This document shows, in pieces, positions 47,276 through 59,500 of a DNA stretch of 64,000 nucleotides (position 1 is the stretch's first letter; each line of letters opens with the position of its first letter). This DNA is from Rosellinia necatrix (Eukaryota > Ascomycota > Sordariomycetes > Xylariales > Xylariaceae): NCBI GenBank assembly GCA_021209875.1, contig JAGYVD010000002.1, positions 5,952,001 through 6,016,000 on the forward strand. The letters run 5' to 3'. The translations under genes and the position numbers were made by a program. The notes under the pieces are model-generated. The model was not told where the DNA came from. It saw nothing but the letters and a program-made list of their open reading frames with translations, and did not search any database.

Positions 47276-48455
47276 CCGGGAGGACTCCGAGCATACCCGT
47301 GCAAATACCGGCGGGCAGATCCGAAACCCCCACTTCCGGCTCATCCGATGTCAAATGTCCACCCGCGACAAGGGATAAGCCTACCCGAACGGGGAAGCCC
47401 CGGGATCGATCCAGCGAAAAAAACAAAATACGTAGCGTACACTAAAAGAGCGTCTCGGGTTTCCCAGACAAGCACCACCAAGACCAAGGACTTGTGGGGC
47501 TTGGGCGGGTCGAAGGAATATCGAGGTTGGATTTGTGCTTCGGTGTCCGTCCCTCTGGGACCAGCTATTGGATGTATTGTGCACTATGCATGTATTGCTG
47601 TTACATGTTACATACGACTGATGACTGGTGGAGGGATTGCTCAATCTCGTGGGTGATAAATATAGCAGTGGTCATGTACCGTAGGTATGCATGTATGGTA
47701 CGGTACGGTACAAGTGCACTATAACTATATCCTGTAACTTATCCCAGCACAGCGTTGGCATGCCGTGTCACTCAAGCATCCAACGGTACTTCTGGGTAAG
47801 TAGGTAGGTAGGTAAGGTACCACCGCTTGACAGCCCAACGCCCAAACGGCATTTCTGCGAGTTAGGATTACAGCTAGCAGGATTACAGCACTGCCACAAC
47901 CACAAGACCCAACGTCTTGCCCTGATAGGCAAGCGACTACAACGAACATAACGTAAGCAATAACCCTCATTTAAATACGTAGGTATGGATGCATTCCCAC
48001 TGCCACCCCAAGTGCCGCTTGTCATGACAATGGAGGCGGCCTATCGGTGTGATGGTGATGCACGATTTGAATATTAGAGGAACCTGTATTAGTGTGGAAG
48101 GTGAGCGATTTATTGATTACTGATAAAAAGTATAACTAACTAACTAACTACACTAGATACGGGCCTTTGAGGCTTAGTGCTCTGCCTCCACCGAGGAACG
48201 CGTATATTTCGCGGGATATGATCCGGGGGGGAAATATTGTCATTTGGGCGTTTGGTTTTATGTACGGAGCAACCGGGCTGAAGCTGGGCTGGATGATCTA
48301 GGCAAGAAAAAGCTGGGTAGAACTATGCTTCCATACCCCAATAACTAGACAGACCCGAAGAAGGTTTCGCTCTACCATGGAACGAATACGCTTAGTGCTT
48401 CTGCCACGGAATATTCTTAGTACTCGCCTGTCTGTGTGTCGACCGGTTTTGTCGG

Positions 48456-48552
48456 CCTGCCTGCCTGCCTGCCTGTCAACCATTTCTGCTGTGACGTCGA
48501 CACCGTGGATCTAACTGCCTTGATACGCCGTAGGATCAGGCAGGCAGGCAGG
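48456..48552. repeat. inverted pair of CCTG / CAGG microsatellites
   Basis: Five CCTG units at 48456-48475 and four CAGG units at 48537-48552 are complementary and could form a 16-bp hairpin stem with a 61-base loop. Confidence 0.8.
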
Positions 48553-51500
48553 GTTCAAGCGTTCTGGGCGACTGCTACCAATAAGCTTGACCAGGCCTGG
48601 GCACCGAGATAACACAAGGGTGAATCGTCCGGTTCGCATACCAATCCGGAGAAACTCATGTGGGCGTGCAGTGCACTAAAACAGGCCCGGGCTAGCACTG
48701 AATCGAACGCGAGCACTGTCCGTTTCGCCGCTGGGCGAAGCTGATCTGCGTTCTGCCGATGGGGCATGGTTCGTTGCTCTCTCTGCTCGGGTATGCCTGG
48801 CACAGGGCACGGCAATGTCTTAGCCTCCTTCCTGGGATGTAACAAAAATTCCCCTACCCTCCCGCCCCCCGAGTTGTCAACCGTCGGATGTGGTGATGGA
48901 TGGCGGGCGGAAGAAACAATTGTCACTCGAGAGGAATTTTACGGCAGCGTAGCTACCCGTTTACCGTTTAGCCTTGCTTATATGTGTGTTCCATTGCTCT
49001 ACTATTTTGCATATGGCCATCTCCTGAATGGACTGGAAGATAAAAAGAGAAACCGGAAACGTTTTATTTGGGTAGTTATTCTTAGTCAATGGAAACTTAA
49101 TCAAGTCGCTACTTATTGTCTCAATGAATTGAGATAAGCGCAGGGCGTGCAAACAAGCGATGCCGGGCGTGAGGGCGTATTGGCACCAGCGAATCAACTA
49201 GGGACAATAACCATCTATCGAATGATGGACGGGGCAGGATCTGGATGAATTGAATGCAACCATGTGGCTGTCATCATAGCGTAGTGTTGACATTGAGACC
49301 CGTCAGCTTCCGTGCTTTGATATGAAAGCTGAGAGATCTGACCGCAGCACTTGGCAGAGCTGAAAGCCGGACTATGGTTCTGGATTGCTAGGTCATTGCT
49401 AGGTAAGGTAGGTACTTGCTTAGTTCACTATTCTGGATTGTCATTCTCGACCGTGGGCATGTCCAAACACTGTTCGCATATGCTGTATGCAGGGGCTAAC
49501 TAAATGGTCGAGCGCTGATATGTTTTTTTTTTTTTTTTTTTTCGTTGTTGCATTTTGCAGGATCGATTGTCAGGGAAGGATTTGCGATGTGCATCGCGTT
49601 CCGAGTCCTCGTAAGTTGGTGTAAGCATCGCGAGCAAGCGTTTCTGTCGGCCGTATGTATTTATATATTGACCGGTAGATAAGAGAAGGTAACTAGGTAC
49701 CCGGGACGAAAGCGTGTACCAGCAGTGTAGCGGGCTGCATGAATCAATTAAGCGCCAGCCCCTCAAATGCCAGAGCAGTGGGGGCATGTCGTCGCAAGAG
49801 GCACACTAAAAGATACCTATCTGCTAGGTGGGTCAAGCGTACTTTGCAGCTACATACGTACTATGCACTAGTTATACTACGGTATATAGATAGATGCTTG
49901 AGGATGAAACGTCTTGATTGCTGTACTTTGAACGTAATCTTCTTAAAACCGTGTTACTATCTGGTGCTGCGTTTGCATTCGGAGTCATGCTACTAAAACA
50001 TCTGAAGTTTATTTGTCTGCTCGCTTCCATATTGGGGAGCCAGGGGGCTGCCACACGGCGGTTGTTAGAGTTAGGTACCTAGGTATCTTACATCCAACTG
50101 CATACCTTTAGGTACTTAGTAGATACAAGTAGTTAAGTGTCATTGAAACTGCTAGTCTTTCAAGGTTCTTTGATCTTTGAATCTCCACATTTGTGTCTCG
50201 CAAGGCGTTCGGATTCACCGGCTGACAGCAAACAAATACCTACCTACTATGGTATGTAATAAGTAGCTCTATAGTCGCTATCTGTAGCATGTTATCTTTA
50301 TGTGTAGGTATGCCTTGGTATTTGATTCTTGGCAAAAAGGTGGTAGTTGATAGCCATTATTACTGCTGTTGGAGATGATAAAAATATGGAGTTGCCGGTG
50401 CAAGTAGATGACGACTTTTCGACGTGATTTACTGTTATACACTATACACTACTTGTACTAATGCATTGTCGATCTGAGCCATCAATCAAACTATGGACTA
50501 CTGTACGGGGGATCTGGGTTATCATGCTAGGAATAATCGCTAAACTAGCCTGACTGGGAGTGCATTGGTACTTCGTATATGAGTAGTACCTACCAGGGTA
50601 GGTATATTGTGCGACGTGGTATAATGACCTACATTTCATGTAGTTATCGCATTTAGTTATTTATTTTGTAATAATGTTGAGACGTAAAGCTACCTGCTGG
50701 CTTTTCTGCCATTATCGGAGCCATAATAAAGTAAGGTAAAGCAACAATTATGAATAACTAAGCTTCTGATGAAACGTAGTGAAGAACCATACCCGACAGC
50801 ATGGTGTCAAGATAGTATTACTGTATTCGCTCTAGATGCTTGGGGACGGGAGTCTTTCATGAACGCTGATTGGCCAGTCCTCGGCTGGTCGCCAGTATTT
50901 GAGTATTCCTGTCACACGGCAGCCTATTAGCCGACGCAGAAGGGCTTCTAGGGTGGCTCTGCGCCAACCAAATCAGCGCTAGCGTAAGCTCAGACACCAC
51001 TATCGCGCTAATTCTCTAGCCTATGGAGGTTAGATCAGTACTGGCCCTCTCGAGGCACATGCTACCAGTAATGCGCTCCTGCCTCCACTGAATGCAGTAG
51101 TGCCACCAACCCTGCCCAGCCCTCCCTCCTGTTCTCTTTGGTTATGTTCCAGCGTATCCGCCCCCGGCCTGATCCTCCTCCTAGGGTACCTAGGTAGCCA
51201 ACCACCAGCCATATCTCCTCTCTGCTTCCTCTCTCCCCTTCATCCCATTTCACTCGCATTTCACTTTCAAGGTGCTTGGTCGGCGCCCGCTCCTCCACCA
51301 GCCATCTTCACGCAGCATGCACTGCAAGCCCACGCCGAGTCGAGTCGAGTCGAGTTAAACCACGCCAAGCCGAGTAACTCTGGCATCATCGAGACGGCAC
51401 TGCGATAGAACCGGACCCGGCCGCCTGCCGCATGCAAGCCGTGAGCCTCAGGTGTTGCGATCGCTGATTCCGGTCTCCATCACGCCATTGAGCAATCAAC

Positions 51501-51812
51501 CACGGGCTTTTGCCCTGTGTTGCCCGTTGTCGTCTGCGTAGGACATACTGGTGACGGCCCGATCTGTAACAGGGACATTGATTAGTTGTGCGGCCCTTTC
51601 TGGAGGGTGTTTGGACGGAACAAGACCGACGCCTACCTGCGCCTGACAAATCCATCAGACAGCGGCCATCCAACCCGACTGGGCATCTCCCGCTTTAAGT
51701 TTTCATCGTCGCCCTATCTATGGTGTTATGCATCACGCCCATGACCTTGCCAGCAAAAGTATAATCGACTCTTACACTAGACCATTGATTCCGGGTCATT
51801 CAATAGCCCAGT

Positions 51813-53420
51813 ATGGAAAATCTTAATCACGCAATCGCCGATGGTGCCCACGTTGTGGCGAGGATGGTGGAACATCATGCTCGACAGGCTACTATCGCGA
51901 CCGCTTCGGCCATAATATCTGCTACGGCCTCCGGCTTTGTCGCTGATGCACCGGCTCCTTCCATGACCTCGATGATGAGTAGTTCTACCGTGGCTTCACC
52001 AACTCCAAGCGCGGATACGACCGACAATAAGAAAGACGGCGGCGGCGGTTCGAATTCTCCATTGTTGTTTTTCGTCGCCCTCGGCTTTGGGGTTGTTTTC
52101 ACCAATCTCTGGTAAATACCAGCCAATTCTTGGCATAACGGTTCGATGGTTCATATGGCTAATGACGAGGACAGGATTATTGTTGGTGTGAAATATTGCT
52201 TCCGATACAACGCACGCAATAGGGCGATGGCACGAGTTGATGAAAACGGCGAGCCTATCGACTTGCAAAACATGCCTGCGCGGCCACACCGACGACGTCG
52301 CGAGAAGAAACTGATGACGATGGACGAAGTGAACGAGAAGTTTCCGATGGTCAAGTATAAAACATGGGTGGTAGAGCGTAAGAAGGAAGGGTTGCCAACC
52401 GCGGGCGGTATCTCGGCACCACCTAGCAGAGCCAACAGCGTGCGAAGCGTGGAAGGGATTGTTCCGGAGCATACATTGGATCGCCAGGAGCCTATCCGTG
52501 AACCGACCACAGACAACACTCGGGAGGCAAGCCACACCACTGAGGTCGATTCGAAGCCAACCGATAAAAATGAACAGAAACCCGCCGACGCAACTCCAGA
52601 TACTACACCAATCACGAGCGTGAATGCGGATACGACGGTCACGAGCGATGCACCCGCTGTTAAACCTGTGCAGACAGAGGCTACACCAACCGCCAAAGAC
52701 GCTGAGAATCGAACAAGTGAGGACGACGAGGATGATGAAGATGACCATATCAATGCCGCTATGGACCCTGACTTGATGGGATCATCAGGCGACACTTGCG
52801 CTATTTGCATTGATACGCTTGAAGATGACGATGATGTCCGTGGCTTGACATGCGGCCATGCATTCCATGCAGTCTGTTTAGATCCTTGGTTAACAAATAG
52901 GAGAGCCTGCTGTCCTCTCTGCAAAGCCGACTATTACACCCCTAAGGTTCGTCCTCAACCACCGGAGGGTGAAGCCCGGGATCCCAATGCGCCCGTGCCC
53001 AATCCCGATCCTGCAAGGAACAATGGCCGTTTGAATTATCCACGAACGCCCGTCCGATCATTCGCCTGGAGCCACTTCCGCGATGCCCCTCGACAATTGT
53101 TTCCTAGCCGTTTCCACGATGCTGCAAGAGACCCTGGCCAAGCAGACCGCTACTATCGGCCACGACAACAGCCGACACATCCTAGCCGTCGGAGTACTGC
53201 TAACCAAGGCCCTCCTTCAACCGAAGAAAACAATGGCAACGTCGTAACAAGGTTCAGAAACCGATTCCCACCTTTCGTATTAGATAGGGTGATGAGGAGG
53301 AATCGAGAAGCACAGGCTGCTGGAGTGCAATCTGGTAGCCCCAGTAGCGGTACAGCGCACCCTTCTGTAACGCCTTCTCAACTAGAATCGGGCGTTCGGC
53401 CATCTACACAGCCCAACTGA
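51813..53420 (+). CDS. membrane-anchored RING-H2 E3 ubiquitin ligase, 514 aa
   Basis: Exons 51813-52111 and 52175-53420 (1545 nt); the 63-nt intron has a GCTAATGAC branch and restores W100 in phase. The N-terminal 75 residues are Ala/Ser/Thr-rich. A TM helix spans about residues 83-105 (LLFFVALGFGVVFTNLWIIVGVKY). It is followed by a juxtamembrane segment with YNARNRAMARVDENGEPIDL and RPHRRRREKKLMTMDEVNEKFP. An acidic linker leads to the RING-H2 starting at C308: CAICIDTLEDDDDVRGLTCG, HAFHAVCLDPW, and CCPLCKADY (C3H2C3). The last 160 residues are Pro/Arg-rich and disordered. Fungal and plant ATL-like proteins of this type ubiquitinate membrane or endosomal targets; the substrate is unknown. 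Confidence 0.88.
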
Positions 53421-54588
53421 GTAGCTACAGTCTTGTAATTTACAAATGCAAGCAACCTCATGAAATTCAGACGTTGATCGCCATTGGTTTCCGTATCAGC
53501 CCGGATCTCCTGAGCAACGGATTCATCTACATCCCTATTGCCCGTCTTTTTTTTTTTTTCCAGCAAGCAAGCAAGCACCCGTCTTTGATTGGGATCTAAA
53601 TGACTTAACCGCGCCGCTCCTTGTCGAGTATATACTGAACCACCGAGAACCGTAACACGGGGCTCTATTACTACGCAGCATCAGATGTATTCAGGGAAAT
53701 CTTTCCAATGACGATAGAAATGGGCATGAGTGATGGCAAGGACATTGGTTTCTTTTCTCACGATCATCTAATGTGTGCATTTACCCCAGACCTTGCTAGC
53801 AGAGGCTTGAGCTTGGTAGGATGGGGGAGGTGGTATATTCTCATATCCTGAGTGGTCAGGGGACCCCTCAGCCGAGGTCGCTCTACACCTCTTACCATAT
53901 GAAGGGTGCGTCGCCCTCAAGGAAGGGGGACCTAAGTGAAGGAGTTACTAGCATCAGGGGAGGACGGCATATTTGATTTTACATCGTTCTCGAGTTTATT
54001 CGAGCGGGAGAGGAAGATGGAGGAGGCCTTTTGTCTCCCCACGATCAATCTCTCTCGTCATAGCAAGGGCGTATAGGCTGACAAGTCGGGGGCGTAAGAT
54101 ATTTACCAATATTTTCGATTGATTTCTCCCGTGCCATCTGGACCAAATGTGCTTCCGTCGTCTATCTATATCTATCTATGCCTCTACCTAAAAAACCACG
54201 CCTATGGCCGTTATCACACTATTATGTGGGTTTGTCGATCCACGTTGCAATATAATTACGTAGATCCTACCTAGCGGAGTTTCTGTGGACTGGATTAGTA
54301 CACCTGTAAGAATGATAGCACCAGCGTCGTAAAAACGTGAATAGGAATAACTGCCTCGCGAACTCTAGCAGCGGGTTGGGGGTAGGGATGGCGGTTGGTA
54401 GTCTTGGCTATAGGGAACTCGTCAGAATACAAATATCAACATGGATTGATTTATCCCCTGGCCCCCCACCCGAGAGACAAGCGCGCGCGCGCGCACGCAC
54501 GAAGACCTCGGATTGCGGCGAGGGTCTTGGCTTGTTTCTTTGCTTGTTTGTTTGTTTGTTTGTGTATGATATGGCTCGTTCTTGCACT
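53421..54588. other. convergent intergenic region
   Basis: 1.17 kb between the 3' ends of the RING gene and the GPALPP gene. Contains a T run at 53547-53559, (GC)n-type sequence at 54481-54495 and (TTTG)n at 54540-54562. No supported gene. Confidence 0.6.
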
Positions 54589-55799
54589 CTACAGATACTT
54601 CCCCTTGGCGAACCGGCCCCCGAAGTCGGCGGCCTTGTTCAGCAGTTCCCGGCGCTGCGAGGCGTTGATGCGGCCGCCGAGCTTCATGTCCTTCTCCTTG
54701 TCGAAGGCGCGCTTGCTGGGGTCGTCCTCTTCCTCGTCGACCCAACCTCTCTTTGCAGACGATGACGACGACGCGCCCTTGTTGCCGGCGGCGGCCCTGG
54801 CTGCTTGGTGCTCCTCGTACAGGCTGCGGCCGCGCGTGGCCTCGGTGAAGCTCTTGATGCGCGCCGCGCGCGCCTCGGCGTCCTCTCCCGCTACTGTATC
54901 GGGCTGCCGTGGACGCGCTCCGCCGCCGCCCGAGGCGCGCGATGAGGCGCCAGTGTCCCGGCCGAGGACGGCGTTCTCGAGACGCTTGCGCTTCTCCTCG
55001 GGCGTCTCGGTCCAGATGCTGCTAATCTCACCGGAGTCGCCGTCGGCGTTCGCGTTCGCACGTGGGCCGGAGTTGAAGCGCCGCGCCTTCAGCTTCGTCG
55101 GGTCGGCGGCGCCGCGGGGACCGGAGGCGCTGGGCGGCGCCAGCATCCAGTCGTCGCGCTTCGGCGCCTGGGATGCGGCGGCGGCGGCGGCGGCCTCGGC
55201 TGCCTCGAGGGCGCGGGCCTGGCGCTGCTGGTGGGATGCGGAGGAGGGGGAGAGCCGGGCCGTAGTCGTCGTCATCGTCTGAGTCGGAATCGGAGTCTGC
55301 AGGGGCTGGGGGCCGCTCGGAGAGGGGCGCTGGGGGGGGAGCTGGGCCGTGGACGCGCTTGGGTCCGGGCGGCGCTGGGCCTACGTTGTTGTCGTCTTCG
55401 TCTGAGCTGTCGAGGGCGATTTCGTTCTGATTCGCCGACGGTAGTGTTGGTCCTATTGAGCGCTTCGAGGTGTTTGGAGTGGGCCGTGGCGCCGGGGGGC
55501 CGGCGGTTCTATCATTTTCGCTGTCTAGCACACCATTGGCGCTCTTCCGAGGGGGGATTTGCTCTTGTCGAGGTTGCCGAAGGAGGCGTCGGCCCTATCG
55601 ACGGGCGCACGGTCGGGTTTGGCGCGGGAGGACCATACCCATCGTCGCTTTCGCTGTCTAAGCCTATCTCGTCTTGGTTTACTTGTCTGTTTTCCGAAGC
55701 GCGGATCTTAGTAGGAGGAGAGTCGGGCGATGCTTCGTCATCGGGGGTGCGTTTGCGTTTCGCGAGATGGGGTGGTAGCGCTGGCCCAACTGAGACCAT
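54589..55799 (-). CDS. GPALPP-motif (DUF3752) protein with two apparent +1 frame breaks
   Basis: ATG at 55799, final codons KGKYL and stop at 54589-54591. Frame 1 gives MVSVGPALPPHLAKRKRTP, then LDSESDDGYGPPAP and SIGPTPPSA. Frame 2 (from about 55550) gives LDSENDRTAGPPAP, SIGPTLPSA, LDSSDEDDNNVGPAPP and DDDDDYGPAL. Frame 3 (from about 55245) gives QQRQARALEAAEAA, KRDDWMLAPPSA, IWTETPEEKRKRLEN, KSFTEATRGRSLYEEHQ, and the C-terminal DUF3752 end with GGRINASQRRELLNKAADFGGRFA. The repeated GPxxPP units show the frames belong to one protein of about 400 aa. Each break removes cleanly if one base is dropped from a G run (55551-55556 and 55246-55250). No fitting introns exist. The role of GPALPP proteins is poorly defined; a nuclear location is likely from the basic patches. 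Confidence 0.75.
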
Positions 55800-56542
55800 G
55801 GTTGGGTATATCTGTACCTATTGTCAAGTGCAGATAAACCACTCGATTAGGCCGTTGTACTGCCTCGCAATTACTAGCACAAGTAAAAGAGGGGGGTTTT
55901 GCCGTAGCCAGACAGGAGTATGGATGGCGTTATGGGTTTGTAAAGTGGGTGGTGGAAGTAAGGATGGGAAGTAGGTAAGTAGGTAAGCAGGTAAGTAGGT
56001 AAGTAGGTAGGTTGGTACCTGGCTGGGTGACGTTGATCTTCTACGCTAAATTATGGTTGGCGTTTTTGCTGATGCTTGTAACAAGCTGTGGGGCTTGTGA
56101 TTGGCGGTGCTGCGGCTCTAGGCAGCCGCCTGTAGACCACCATAACTATTGTGCCATTGGCCTCGAGTTAGCTGGGTAGAGAGATGTACTTAAGTACCTC
56201 CCTGCGCGATGAGCTTGGAAAGTGCGACGGCACTACCAATTGGATCTAATAAGACCGAGGAAAGGAGCGGCCTGCGATCCCACAGCGTAGCATGAATCGA
56301 GGCCCTTCATCTGTTGCTTATACCGCGCCCATACACGCATATAGCTCAGCCTGCATCGCATCCGAATTCCCACCGAAGCCCGACCCTCGACGCGCATCAC
56401 TCGACCTGGAAGGCCCCGGCCCCAACTTGTAGACGTCCGAGGAATCCAAAGAGAGCGACACTACGCCGCAGACTGCGGTGTTATATCCTATCCCACCGAC
56501 CAGACGCCCGCCCGAAGCCATGTGTATAATGCAAACGCCCCG
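55800..56542. other. divergent promoter region of GPALPP and Vps8 genes, with GTAG/GTAA repeats
   Basis: 743 bases from which the two genes diverge. A tetranucleotide array of GTAA, GTAG and GCAG units runs from about 55974 to 56018. It also contains the candidate uORF at 56520-56546. No other ORF is supported. Confidence 0.6.
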
Positions 56543-56546
56543 ATGA
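56520..56546 (+). promoter_or_regulatory. candidate uORF overlapping the Vps8 start codon
   Basis: An eight-codon ORF starts at ATG 56520 and ends at TGA 56544-56546. Its stop overlaps the main ATG (56543-56545) as ATGA. If the leader includes it, translation of Vps8 would depend on leaky scanning or termination-reinitiation. The transcript start is not known. Confidence 0.4.
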
Positions 56547-59500
56547 GCACACAGTCGCCGGACGGAGAGGATGTGGATGTAGATATGGGTCGGGATCAGG
56601 ACGACCTTGATCTGCCTGCGGACGGGGATGCGGCTTCGAGCGACGAGGAGACGATCAAGGGGGATGACCTCGACCAAGGGCATATCGCCGAAGCTGAAGA
56701 AGAAGCCGAAGAAGAAGAAGAAGAGCTGCACGATGAAGACGCATCCGATACTCCCCCAGCCCGGGGTTCCGTCGCTGCTAGCCGGTATCAACAGCTGCTG
56801 AGAGACCAGGCGGATGTGTCTGATGGGGGTTCGTCGATGGACGGCTTACCACGACGAGCTGGCAGCCCAATCAACTCCTTACTATCCGTGCCTGATGATT
56901 CGCCCTCTGTCCAGGTAAGCGCACGAGGCCCTATGTTCCGGCAACCAGCTAACTCGCCCGTAGGGATCCGTCTTGTCGTCGCTCGGCAGCAGCGTACCCC
57001 CGTCAATAATATCGCGCGCCGGGCTCAGCAGTCCAACGCCTTCCTTCCGACCCTTTGACCGACGATTCCAATCACGAATATCTTCTCCGTCTTCTCTCTC
57101 CCCGCGGCCCTCGTCCCCGGCTTTCCTCACAGGACACAGTAGAAATGTGTCTCTCAATAGTCAGCTCTTCCTGGACCCTGGCGAGACCGAAACACCCTCG
57201 CCGCCGTGGGAGGTTGTGCGATGGACAAAACTCAAGAAGTTGAATGGACAGGCCTTCTCGGAAGCCGGGAGACGTGGTTTTGGTTCTCCTACCTGTATAG
57301 CTGTCTCGGCCTCCATTGTTTTGGGTACCACTAAGGGCATAATTCTAATGTTTGATTATCACCAAAATCTTAAAATGATTATTGGGCCAGGTACCAAAGG
57401 TGAGGCTTTGGCTTTCTCTCTTCTCCTGTCGACTCTACCTAAATTGCTCCTAATGCCGTGCAGCTGTGGAATCTGGACCGATCACCACGATCGCCATATC
57501 AGCAGATCATACCACAATAGGGGCTGGTCATGCAAATGGAAACATCTTCACTTGGGATACTAGTCGCGCTTCTCGTCCGTTTTTACAAATACCCCACCTA
57601 GACCCATCTCAAACGCAGCACCGGACGATAGATGGTCATATGCCCAATGTAGCCGTTACCCATCTTGGGTTTTTGGGAACAAGACATACAGCCTTGGTCT
57701 CGGCAGATGATCGTGGCATGGCTTTCTCTCACCTCGCTACCCGGGGAACCGGCTCACTCGGTAGGACGGTGAAGACGGTCAGAATACTTGGGCGTTACCC
57801 GGAAACACCAGCGCCTGCAGGCAAGCCCTTCAAACCAAGTACCGTACTGGCATTCTCGCCTCTGCCACTTGGAAATGTAGACCGTGCGACGGACTCGATG
57901 GGCCTCACGGCGATGCTCACACCGTATCTTTTAGTAATTGTGTCAACAACGCCGATTGCGCAGACCCAGCACAAGTCTGCGAGGCCAAAGGACGTTGCAC
58001 CACACAGCGCTATGAGCGGGTGTTTGGCATGGTTCCCTGCGGTCAAGTTGAAGGTAACCGACCCTACTACGGGTAGTACAATGTCTAAGGTCAAACTTGT
58101 CTACTGCTGGTCAAATATCTTGACTGTTTTAGACGTGGACGAACTTGTTTCCGATAACAGTGGTAAACCACCAACGCTTAAATTCAAGGCGCGGAGTCGT
58201 TGGAAATGCGAAGAGGCTATCGTTGCGGTACAATGGTTAAGCCGCTCGGTACTAGCCGTTTTGACTATCAGTCAGCGGTTAATTGTCCTTGAAGATCGCT
58301 CAATGAGGATGACGGAGGCCTTCGATCTCATCCATAAGTATATCTATCACGCTGACATATTTTCAACACAATTGCACGCCCTGGTGGAACAACTAGATGA
58401 AGAGGACACCTCGATGCATGGTGTTGTTGCCGACGCTTTCTATATGAGCCTCAAAGCCTATAAGGGGCGGCTTTTCCTGCTTGGGTTCAATGAAATTTCT
58501 ATTGGTTCAGTCTCGAATTGGGCTGACCGGCTAATTGCTCTCATGGAGAATGGTGATTATGTCGGGGCGATTCAGCTGGCAACCTCATACTACACTGGCG
58601 ATGCAAACAAGTTGACCATCGGATTACCCGAAGATGCGGCTTCGCGGCACCAGATGGTACAGGACAAACTGATGGAGATCATGACTGCGTCCCTGAAGTA
58701 CGCCTTTGGGCAGCGCCAGAAAAGTATATCCTTAGCAGACGACCAGCATTTACATGAACTGGCAGAAACCTGCTTCATCGCATGCCAAAACGTGGGAGAC
58801 ATCGATTATCTCTTTGATGAAGTCTACGAGTGGTTTGAGGGTGGTAACGTTGAGGGAATATTCCTCGAGGTCCTTGAGTCCTATATCCTTGACAAGACAA
58901 TTAGGATCGTACCACCGACCGTCGTCAAGGCCATGGTAACGCATTTTATGGGCCAAGGCTGGGAGGGCCGCCTGGAAGAGATGATATGCCATATGGAGAC
59001 CGCCACTCTCGACATCGATCAAGTTACGCTGCTTTGTAAACAGCATGGTCTTTACGATTCCCTAATCTACGTGTGGAACCAAGCGTTAAACGACTACATT
59101 ACGCCACTCATCGATCTGCTAGCATTGCTTCGGCCGTTGATACAAGATGGCGATTATGGGTCTTCTGGGAATATGTTGGAAGATCAGATATTTGGCGTTA
59201 ACGCACTTAAGATTTTCCCTTACCTTTCTTACACCCTTACGGGTAGAATTTACCCAACAGGAGAGCCTATCGACGAGGAAATATCCCCTAAAGCAAAGGC
59301 CGAAATTTACTGGTTCCTCTTTTCTGGAAACATCATTGAATGGCCAAAAGGCAGTACCAAGACATTCTTGACTCGCCCGGCCGGAATACAGGAACCTTCG
59401 TTTCCTTATTTGCGGATGATATTAAAACTCGACGCGCCGAGTTTCTTGAGCGCGCTAAATGAAGCTTTTGAAGACTCTTTCCTCAACGATTCCCAGGAGA

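Larger units (their letters stand above)
46501..51812. other. gene-poor region, part 2
   Basis: 5.3 kb with no supported gene. It contains an (AG)n tract (47252-47275), GGTA repeats near 47697-47710 and 47799-47819, CCTG/CAGG inverted microsatellites (48456-48552), a T run at about 49520-49542, and many short ACCTAGGTA-like palindromes. The 3' 700 bases are more GC-rich and C/T-rich, and probably form the promoter and leader of the RING gene. Confidence 0.55.

Noticed and set aside
52151..52924. 257-codon minus-strand ORF
   Set aside because: Antisense to the RING-H2 gene, low complexity (Ser/Val), and without motifs.
55570..55622. Intron of 49 nt to repair the first GPALPP frame break
   Set aside because: It would remove a VRPSIGPTPPSA unit that is clearly part of the repeated GPxxPP pattern.
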